Of a stretch of DNA of 48,658 nt, positions 43,163 to 48,658 are shown piece by piece. Under the pieces are notes generated by a model, which saw nothing but the letters and a program-made list of their open reading frames with translations, was not told the DNA's origin and made no database searches. The stretch is from Thermoplasmata archaeon UBA184. Its GTDB lineage: Archaea; Thermoplasmatota; Thermoplasmata; Lutacidiplasmatales; UBA184. The number at the start of each line of letters is the position of its first letter. Position 1 is the stretch's first letter. The position numbers and the translations under genes were made by a program. The stretch is taken from positions 300 to 48,957 of the forward strand of contig DAEB01000005.1 of NCBI GenBank assembly GCA_002495185.1, read 5' to 3'.

Positions 43163-43992
43163 GGCGGGGCAAGAAGGGTGAGGGTCCCGCCGATGCACGA
43201 CGGCAAGAGGTGCGAGTCCGCTACGGGAAGATTGCCGCCGGTGAAGGATGCTGTTCCTCCGGAGAAGGCTCCTCGAGCTGCTACGGAAGTGGGGCCGAAG
43301 GGTCCTCGTGCGGGCAACCGTCGGTCTCCCCTCAGCTCGGCTACTCGGCCAAGGACCTGGCGGCCATCCCCGAGGGAGCGGATCTTGGCCTGGGATGCGG
43401 GAATCCGACGGCCATCCTGGCGTTGAAACCCCGCCAGGTGGTCCTGGACCTGGGGAGCGGAGCGGGGATCGATTGTTTCCTGGCCGCGAAGAAGGTCGGG
43501 GCGAAGGGGCACGTCATCGGGGTGGACATGACCCCGGAGATGGTGGGGAAGGCGCGGGAGAACGCTCGCAAGGGCCACTACGCGAACGTCGAGTTTCGGC
43601 TCGGAGAGATCGAGCACCTTCCGGTCGCCGACGACTCGGTGGACGTGGTCCTTTCGAACTGCGTCATCAACCTCGCCCCCCGGAAGGGTCCGGTCTACCG
43701 CGAGGCCTATCGAGTGCTCCGTCCCGGGGGGCGACTCGCCATTTCGGACGTGGTCGCCACGCGTCCGATCTCCGCCCGAGATCGGGCCGACTCGTCCCTC
43801 TGGTCCTCCTGCTCGTCGGGGGCCCTCGAGGCGAACGAGGTCAGGACGTTGTTGAAGCGGGCCGGATTCCACGATGTTCAGCTGGACCTCAAGATTCCCA
43901 AAGAGGTGCCGGAAACCCTCCGCGGTCAAGCGTCTCTTGGGGTGGTTTCCGCAGACATTCGCGCGGTCAAACCGAGGGAGGGAGTGCGATGA
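43159..43992 (+). CDS. arsM: Arsenite S-adenosylmethionine methyltransferase
   Basis: The 277-residue methyltransferase has motif I VLDLGSGAGIDCFLAA, the ArsM phrase NVEFRLGEIEHLPV, conserved VVLSNCVINL and a third Cys in LWSSCSSGALE. The Cys-rich N-terminal loop (GCCSSGEGSSSCYG, SSCGQ) supplies the first arsenic ligand. It methylates As(III) with SAM to volatile or less toxic species. The ATG overlaps the arsR stop (ATGA) and its stop overlaps arsC by 4 nt. Long upstream frame discarded. Confidence 0.93.
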   Translation: MRRGKKGEGPADARRQEVRVRYGKIAAGEGCCSSGEGSSSCYGSGAEGSSCGQPSVSPQLGYSAKDLAAIPEGADLGLGCGNPTAILALKPRQVVLDLGSGAGIDCFLAAKKVGAKGHVIGVDMTPEMVGKARENARKGHYANVEFRLGEIEHLPVADDSVDVVLSNCVINLAPRKGPVYREAYRVLRPGGRLAISDVVATRPISARDRADSSLWSSCSSGALEANEVRTLLKRAGFHDVQLDLKIPKEVPETLRGQASLGVVSADIRAVKPREGVR

Positions 43993-44432
43993 CGGAGCGG
44001 TCCGTGCTGTTCATTTGCGTCGAGAACGCCGGCCGTTCCCTGATGGCCGAAGCGATGTTCAACCGGAATCCGGCGCAAGGCTGGCGGGCTATCTCCGCGG
44101 GGACCCAGCCGGCGACCGCGCCCAACCCGAGGACCGAAGGAATGCTTCGAGAGATCGGGCTGGAGCTGCCCCCTCATCCTCCCCAACTTCTGACCGACGA
44201 GATGATGGCCAACTCGAAGGTGATCGTGACGATGGGTTGCCTCGACAGCGCGAGCTGTCCGGCGAAGCTGAAGGTCATCGAGGTCCGCGACTGGGCGCTT
44301 CCCGACCCGGCGAAGCTCGACGATGAGGGGTTCCGCCAGGTCCGCCGGGACCTCCAGGCTCGGGTCGAGGGACTCCGACGAGAGCTTTCCCTCGCGAACA
44401 AGCGACAGGCCGCGCTCGCCAAAGGCCGCTGA
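43989..44432 (+). CDS. arsC: Arsenate reductase, low-molecular-weight phosphatase type
   Basis: The 147-residue enzyme has the CX5R loop with C10 and R16 (CVENAGRS) and the redox cysteines C84 and C90 (MGCLDSASCP), corresponding to the Cys pair of the thioredoxin-coupled ArsC family, plus the DPAKLD loop. It reduces arsenate to arsenite. The 4-nt overlap with arsM implies coupled translation. The C-terminus is a basic helix. Confidence 0.93.
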   Translation: MTERSVLFICVENAGRSLMAEAMFNRNPAQGWRAISAGTQPATAPNPRTEGMLREIGLELPPHPPQLLTDEMMANSKVIVTMGCLDSASCPAKLKVIEVRDWALPDPAKLDDEGFRQVRRDLQARVEGLRRELSLANKRQAALAKGR

Positions 44433-44438
44433 GTTCGC

Positions 44439-45134
44439 GTGGCGCACGCCCTCCTTCATCGGTGCCTCACGGAGGTCGCCGGGACAGCCCTCCTCGTGGG
44501 AATCGGAACGGGCACGATCGTCGCCGCCGGCACCGCGGGCGGAATCCCGCAATGGATGATGGCGGGAGCGTGGTTCCTGGCGGTACTGGTGCCGGTCGTC
44601 CTCACCATCCGAGTTTCGGGAGCGCATCTGAACCCCGCCGTGACCCTGGCGCTCGCGAGCAGCGGGCGGCTGGCGTGGAAGGAGGTCCCGCCGTACTGGG
44701 CCTCCCAGTTCCTCGGGGCGTTCTTCGCGAGCTTCGTGGTACTGCTTTCGCTCGGGGGTGGCAGCCACCTCGGTGCCACGGTGCCCGCCGACGGCAACAT
44801 CCCCCGGACGTTCGCCGCGGAAGCCGCCTTCACGGCTTTGCTCGTCGGCGCGGTCTTCGTCCTGGCCGACCGGGGAGAGGGTCGTCTCCGAGGGAGGATT
44901 CTCCTTCCGCCGGCGGCCGTGGGCGTTTCTACCTACGTCATCGGACCCTGGACGGGTAGCTCACTGAACCCCGCCCGCACGCTCGCTCCGGCGGTCCTCT
45001 CGGGGACCTACGTGGACCTGTGGGTGTACATGATCGCCGTGCCCCTAGCGGCATTGGTGATGGCGGCAGCCTGGAAGCCGAGGTCGGTCGACCTCGCGGA
45101 CCGGGGAACGGGCCGAAGCGAAGTGACACGATAG
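44439..45134 (+). CDS. aqpS: Aquaglyceroporin AqpS, probable arsenite channel
   Basis: The 231-residue MIP-family channel has six membrane helices and both NPA loops: SGAHLNPAVTLAL (NPA at 65-67) and GSSLNPARTLAPA. Its place right after arsC (6-nt gap, GTG start) matches bacterial arsR-aqpS-arsC operons, in which the channel lets As(III) leave down its gradient. No ArsB or Acr3 pump is in the window. Solute choice cannot be read securely, but context supports arsenite. Confidence 0.9.
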   Translation: MAHALLHRCLTEVAGTALLVGIGTGTIVAAGTAGGIPQWMMAGAWFLAVLVPVVLTIRVSGAHLNPAVTLALASSGRLAWKEVPPYWASQFLGAFFASFVVLLSLGGGSHLGATVPADGNIPRTFAAEAAFTALLVGAVFVLADRGEGRLRGRILLPPAAVGVSTYVIGPWTGSSLNPARTLAPAVLSGTYVDLWVYMIAVPLAALVMAAAWKPRSVDLADRGTGRSEVTR

Positions 45135-45400
45135 ACGGTGGTCCGCGTCCGCCGCCAACCGAACGGACCGCCCCCTCTAGCTTCCATTCCTGAACCACCC
45201 GTGAAACTCTGCGGAGCGCACCCACATTCCTTCCTGGTCGGAGCGTGCACGGATCCGACAGGCGTCTCGCCACTGTGGAGGAAAGGATGCGGGAGTATCT
45301 CGGCTTGATCGGTTCGATTCCCTTCCTAGACGGAGTCCGAGCTCCTCACCGGAGTGTGAGCAAGGTGGGGCGTGTTCTCCGGCGTGGCCAGTGCAATCTT
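45135..45400. other. Intergenic region after the ars operon
   Basis: This region of 266 nt holds no recognised gene. A 52-codon upward extension of the DUF1801 frame starts at GTG 45245 but has no family similarity. Promoter of the DUF1801 gene expected near its right end. Confidence 0.35.
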
Positions 45401-45799
45401 ATGGTGACCTCCACTGCCCGGCTCATGGGTCGGTCGAAAGACGTGGACTCGTTCATAGAAGCCGCCCCGAAGGAATTCCAACCGAAGCTACGTGAGATAC
45501 GGGCGGCGATCCGGAAAGCAGCTCCCACGGCCGTCGAGAGCATCAGCTACGGAATGCCCTTCTACAGCTTCCCGGGGGAATCAGGATTCGGCGCTCGGCT
45601 CTGCTACTTCGGACTTCGGAAGCAGAATGTCGTCTTTTACACCCGCCCGGTGTTCTTGGAGGAGTACGCGAGCGAGGTGGAGCCATACCTGAGCACCAAG
45701 TCGGCCCTCCACTTCCTCCGGGACAGACCGATCCCCGTTCGACTGATCCAGAAGCTGGTCCGAAATGGAGTGAAGAAACACACTACCGGATCCGGATAG
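45401..45799 (+). CDS. DUF1801/YdhG-like small protein
   Basis: The 132-residue product shows the typical DUF1801 pattern: KDVDSFIEAAPKEFQPKLRE, IRAAIRKAAPTAVESISYGM PFYSF and a C-terminal LHFLRDRPIPVRLIQKLVRN. These proteins have a YdhG-like alpha/beta fold of unknown role and are frequent on mobile regions. ATG 45401 is chosen; ATG 45425 is an alternative that begins right before the domain. Confidence 0.8.
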   Translation: MVTSTARLMGRSKDVDSFIEAAPKEFQPKLREIRAAIRKAAPTAVESISYGMPFYSFPGESGFGARLCYFGLRKQNVVFYTRPVFLEEYASEVEPYLSTKSALHFLRDRPIPVRLIQKLVRNGVKKHTTGSG

Positions 45800-45821
45800 G
45801 AGCGCGGCGATGCGAAGGTGG

Positions 45822-45850
45822 GGGGAGTGTGCAGGGAGTGTGACCTCCCT
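45822..45850. repeat. G-rich element with hairpin, copy 1
   Basis: GGGGGGAGTGTGCAGGGAGTG followed by a hairpin AGGGAG-TGTGAC-CTCCCT (45833-45850). It resembles the elements at 47741 and 48627. Located just after the DUF1801 gene. The repeat family is more diverged here, but the pairing of the hairpin is kept. Confidence 0.45.
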
Positions 45851-45998
45851 TTGGTTTTGCTCAAGGACGGCGGCGGGGCGAGGAATAGCGTCGTGACGCA
45901 GGGCGCGGTTCGGAGACACGACGACGTGGTGCCGGTCGACCGCGTCAACGTTCGGGTGCGTCACGCAGGCACAAGTCCCGCACCGGTTCGTTGAAGTC

Positions 45999-46973
45999 TC
46001 ACCGAGGCGGGTGGGTTCCCGGGGGCCAAACAAGAGCAGCCCGAATGCGGTCGTCGAACCAAGTCCGGTAAAGGTAGAACCGGCGGGGGAAGAGTACCTC
46101 CACATCCTTCACGCCCTTGAGGCCAAGCAACTCTCGATGGAGATCCTCCGCCCTACCGACCGACTCGAGATGGGCGCCGATGTCGAGCATCGGGGGAAAT
46201 GGGTCCCCGGCGCCCACGAGGGTGCTGGAATCGAACAGATAGGTCACTCCGGGGACGTGACGGAGTACCCAGTCCTCGATGGAGCCAGCGTCTGATCCTT
46301 GCGCGAAAGCGACCACGAATCGAGACACCACTGCCTTGCTGTACCGAGCGAAGTCGAGGATGGGCAGGTACCACACCGCGCGGCCCTGGACCAGTTGTTC
46401 CAACCTTCGGACCAGCGACTTCGGGCTGATCCGAACGGACCGAGCAATCTCCTGGAAGGTCCGACGGGGCCCGGACTTGAGGTCGTCCAGGATTCGGTAG
46501 TCCAATCGCGTCGGGGCCATCGTTGGGACGGGAGCGATGAACGGTATGCACGGCGTCACCTCTCCGACGCCAGAGAGACGTGAGATCAGGCGGCGCGAGC
46601 GGTCGAGTTCGTCCGTCCGTTCGAAGGCATAGAGGAGGGCTACCCATTCGCCGTAGTGGTCGACTGCGCTGATCAGACCGGGGATAAGGGAAAGGTCCTC
46701 GAGGATGCGCGGCTTCTTGCGCAGGTCTTCGACTCGCAGGTTCCCTCCTGCGATCTTCGCGCCGAACACCAGCGGGCTCGGAACCACTTCGTGGCCGCAA
46801 AGGAACCCCTGCTTCTCCCACGAACGGAGGCGAGTTCCCACGGTCGCTCGATCCACCCGAAGTTGTCGAGCGATCTCCGCGGCCGAGAGCCGGGGGTCGA
46901 TTCTACCAAACCATACGATTTGATCGCGAGAGAGCTCGCGTAGGATTCCGACGTCGAGGCGGTCCATCGGCAT
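45999..46973 (-). CDS. Double Lrp/AsnC-like HTH regulator
   Basis: The 324-residue protein holds two winged-helix units in tandem. The first is near residues 25-60 (LSAAEIARQLRVDRATVGTR) and is followed by an alpha/beta stretch (LIPGLISAVDHYGEWVALLY). The second is near 170-200 (RTFQEIARSVRISPKSLVRR), again followed by an alpha/beta domain. It is a fusion of two Lrp-like regulators, seen in Thermoplasmata. Divergent from the SnoaL gene. Ligand and targets unknown. Confidence 0.75.
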   Translation of the reverse strand: MPMDRLDVGILRELSRDQIVWFGRIDPRLSAAEIARQLRVDRATVGTRLRSWEKQGFLCGHEVVPSPLVFGAKIAGGNLRVEDLRKKPRILEDLSLIPGLISAVDHYGEWVALLYAFERTDELDRSRRLISRLSGVGEVTPCIPFIAPVPTMAPTRLDYRILDDLKSGPRRTFQEIARSVRISPKSLVRRLEQLVQGRAVWYLPILDFARYSKAVVSRFVVAFAQGSDAGSIEDWVLRHVPGVTYLFDSSTLVGAGDPFPPMLDIGAHLESVGRAEDLHRELLGLKGVKDVEVLFPRRFYLYRTWFDDRIRAALVWPPGTHPPR

Positions 46974-47124
46974 CGGGATTGCTGAGGAGGAGAAAGAGTA
47001 TCCTTCCGTTTTGTGGAGGGAGCATGCTCAAAGTGGACTTTCGGGCCGATGCCGGTCCGGATTGCGGCCCATCGCTCACCGAGCGTTGATAACCGGCTTG
47101 CGAGTCGGAAGGCCAGGTACGTCC

Positions 47125-47547
47125 ATGGAAACGAACCAGAACCTGGAGCTCTTCCGGCGGCTGATCGACCGAGGCTTCAACGAAGGCAAGCTGCACGAAC
47201 TGGACGAAATCGTAGCGCCGGATTTCGTCGAGCACCAGTTCATGGGCGAGTCCGGCCCCCAGGGAATCAAGTCGTTGATCGGTCAACTTCGAACGGCGTT
47301 CCCGGACCTGCATATGACCATCGAGGACAGCGTTGTTTCGGGCGACAAGGTGTGGGCTCGTCTGCGGTGTCGCGGAACCCAGAAAGGACCCCTCATGGGT
47401 GTCCCGCCGACGGGACGGCCTATCGACACGACGGCTCTCGAGGTCTGCCGGTTCGCCAGAGGGAAACTCGTGGAGCATTGGGGCGTGCCGGATCGCTTCG
47501 CGGCCATGTCGCAGCTAGGGATCCTCGCTGGGTCAAGAGGGGAGTGA
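47125..47547 (+). CDS. SnoaL-like / ester cyclase family protein
   Basis: The 140-residue protein matches the SnoaL-like fold: NLELFRRLIDRGFNEGKLHE, APDFVEHQF, LRTAFPDLHMTIEDSVVSGD and IDTTALEVCRFARGKLVEHW. Some are polyketide cyclases, many are of unknown function. The ATG at 47125 matches the family start; TTGATAACC near 47087-47095 could be its TATA element. It is divergent from the double Lrp-like regulator, which may regulate it. Confidence 0.85.
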   Translation: METNQNLELFRRLIDRGFNEGKLHELDEIVAPDFVEHQFMGESGPQGIKSLIGQLRTAFPDLHMTIEDSVVSGDKVWARLRCRGTQKGPLMGVPPTGRPIDTTALEVCRFARGKLVEHWGVPDRFAAMSQLGILAGSRGE

Positions 47548-47940
47548 ATCCGGGCCCAGGCGAATACGTTCCCGGAGAACCGTTTCTGCGAACCCGGGCG
47601 CAACCTCTCCGTATCCTGAAACCGAGCTCAGGAAGGACTCAAGGCGAAGCCGCTCGCGCTGCGAGCATCTTCCGTCTCCGCGAGCGAATTGCCTCGTGCC
47701 GGTGCGTGAAGGGACTAGAACGGCGCACTCCGTGGCAGAGTTGAGGGGAAAGTCCAGGGGGTATGACCCCCACTTACGTTCAGTTCGTTGGCGGCGGCGA
47801 GGCGGGGTAAGCTCCGGAACCGGTGGCCTCACGGCGCTCTGAGACATCGAGCCGAGGGTGCTGGTACGTGGAGCGCGCACTGTGCAGCTCCGGGAGCGGG
47901 ATGCGGCCCCCGCTTCAAGCTCGCGACCTCACGGCTCGGC
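47548..47940. other. Intergenic region with G-rich element
   Basis: No protein gene was recognised in this 393-nt gap; open frames lack family features. It contains the G-rich element at 47741-47771. Some segments look like decayed coding sequence, but nothing can be named. Confidence 0.4.
47741..47771. repeat. G-rich element with hairpin, copy 2
   Basis: TTGAGGGGAAAGTCCAGGGG followed by a perfect short hairpin GGGGGT-ATG-ACCCCC (47757-47771). 23 of the first 26 positions recur at 48627. Compared with copy 1 at 45822 both stem arms changed together, which suggests that the structure is selected. Confidence 0.6.
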
Positions 47941-48387
47941 TCAGTTGATGTCAAACTCGTTGCCTTCCGGGTCGCGCATCCCCACGGCGTAGTGGTCGAC
48001 GCCGTCCTCGGAGTACGCCTCGATCCGCGCAGCGCCGAGGTGGACGAGTCGCTCAGCTTCGGCCTCGATCCTCTCCTTGCGCACACTTAAGGGCACGGCC
48101 CGCCCACCGCCGACGGAAAGGTCGAAGTGCAGGCGATTCTTGGTTGTCTTCGGCTCGTCGACGACCTGGAACCAGATCGGCGGTCCACGACCGGCGGGAT
48201 CCATGAGGCGGTCCGGACCGACTCCGAGATACTCCGCCGGCAGGCCAACATCTCGCCAGTACTCGTCCCAAGACACGAAACCCTCGGGGGGAGGCGCAAT
48301 CACATACCCGAGGGCCGGCGCCCAGAAGGCGCACATTCGCGGTGGGTCCTTGCAATCGATCACTACCTGGAAACTCCTGCTCGTCAT
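47941..48387 (-). CDS. Glyoxalase/VOC superfamily protein
   Basis: The 148-residue protein has the VOC halves FQVVIDCKDPPRMCAFWAPAL and NRLHFDLSVGG, ending in GMRDPEGNEFDIN. The expected metal ligands of the glyoxalase fold (His in LHFDL and Glu in EGNEF) are present. It resembles the glyoxalase-like actinobacterial family; function unknown. Start ATG 48387. Enclosed by the two best copies of the G-rich element. Confidence 0.85.
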   Translation of the reverse strand: MTSRSFQVVIDCKDPPRMCAFWAPALGYVIAPPPEGFVSWDEYWRDVGLPAEYLGVGPDRLMDPAGRGPPIWFQVVDEPKTTKNRLHFDLSVGGGRAVPLSVRKERIEAEAERLVHLGAARIEAYSEDGVDHYAVGMRDPEGNEFDIN

Positions 48388-48658
48388 CGATCTGTCTCTC
48401 GCCGCGAGCGAGCATTCACGTCGGCTCGCATCGTGGTCAGATCATCGGACGCGCGATCCCTTCATCAAGCCGCGGTGGCGTGCCGGAGCGGCCGTCGCGG
48501 GCGACCCGAGAGCAGAGTTAGTCTCTCGTCACGCGGTTTCCTTTTTCGAACGCAAGAAGGCGGGCGGTGCCAGCGAACCGTCGCGTGGTCCCACAAATCG
48601 CGGTCGGCGTTGTCGGCATGCTGATGTTGAGGGGAAAGTGCAGGGGGTGAGATTTGAA
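48388..48658. other. Terminal non-coding stretch of the window
   Basis: This right-hand stretch holds the upstream region of the glyoxalase-like gene and, at its end, a further G-rich element (48627-48652). No gene was recognised. Confidence 0.4.
48627..48652. repeat. G-rich element, copy 3 (cut by the window edge)
   Basis: TTGAGGGGAAAGTGCAGGGG then GTGAGA; differs from the copy at 47741 at 3 of 26 positions. The part in which a hairpin would follow is mostly beyond the window. Confidence 0.6.

Noticed and set aside
42379..43992. 537-residue extended ArsM frame
   Set aside because: The extension crosses the ars operator and the arsR gene in another frame; the 43159 ATG with 4-nt overlap is the operon start.
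47741..47771. Resemblance of TTGAGGGGAAAGTCC to the conserved GAGGAAAGTCC core of RNase P RNA
   Set aside because: An extra G disrupts the core, a near copy lies 886 nt further on, and the downstream conserved ACAGAAA-type region is not found.

Overview
The window is GC-rich archaeal chromosome, very probably from a high-GC member of the Thermoplasmatota (soil or sediment type). The domain call rests on rpo11 (RNA polymerase subunit), transcription factor S, archaeosine synthase arcS, archaeal-type asparaginyl-tRNA synthetase, a Hef-type helicase, kptA, a Bat-type HTH regulator, and TATA-like boxes about 26 nt upstream of many start codons, which implies many leaderless mRNAs. The phylum is an inference.

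Layout. 1-5152 is a phosphate/polyphosphate block: a partial CHAD protein (minus strand) diverges from an operon of exopolyphosphatase plus two thymidylate-kinase-like P-loop proteins with overlapping reading frames, followed by convergent sixA and a PhoU-like gene. 5343-12740 is mixed metabolism and membrane genes: Nudix-like, DUF1272-GNAT, amidohydrolase, saccharopine-dehydrogenase-like, a GT4 glycosyltransferase/MscS pair, a small double C2H2 zinc-finger protein and a small membrane protein. 12833-17307 is a MacB/LolCDE-like ABC exporter with a membrane protein upstream.

17460-23422 is an accessory island of lower GC. It starts at an intact tRNA-Val(TAC) gene (minus strand) and holds three degraded copies of that tRNA's 3' end, each placed downstream of a gene module: a surface beta-propeller protein with a regulator, then two zinc-ribbon-MNT/HEPN toxin-antitoxin pairs. 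This looks like repeated insertion at one tRNA target. No integrase is visible.

23408-40328 is core genome: arcS (its 3' end overlaps the tRNA), ubiA-ubiD, a Bat-like regulator with dut, a Hef helicase, a GT2 glycosyltransferase with an aldehyde dehydrogenase, kptA-rpo11, purD, tfs-asnS, a GNAT protein and a zinc-ribbon/helical protein. 40431-42320 is a long pyruvate-kinase-like protein of a mainly bacterial type.

42750-45134 is an arsenic resistance operon, arsR-arsM-arsC-aqpS. A perfect 12-bp inverted repeat frames its TATA box. 45135-48658 is accessory: DUF1801, a double Lrp-like regulator, SnoaL-like and glyoxalase-like genes, and three copies of a G-rich element, two of which run into a hairpin. 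Best leads for new biology are the kinase pair in the polyphosphate operon, the tRNA-Val module array, and the arsenic operon that has an aquaporin instead of a pump.
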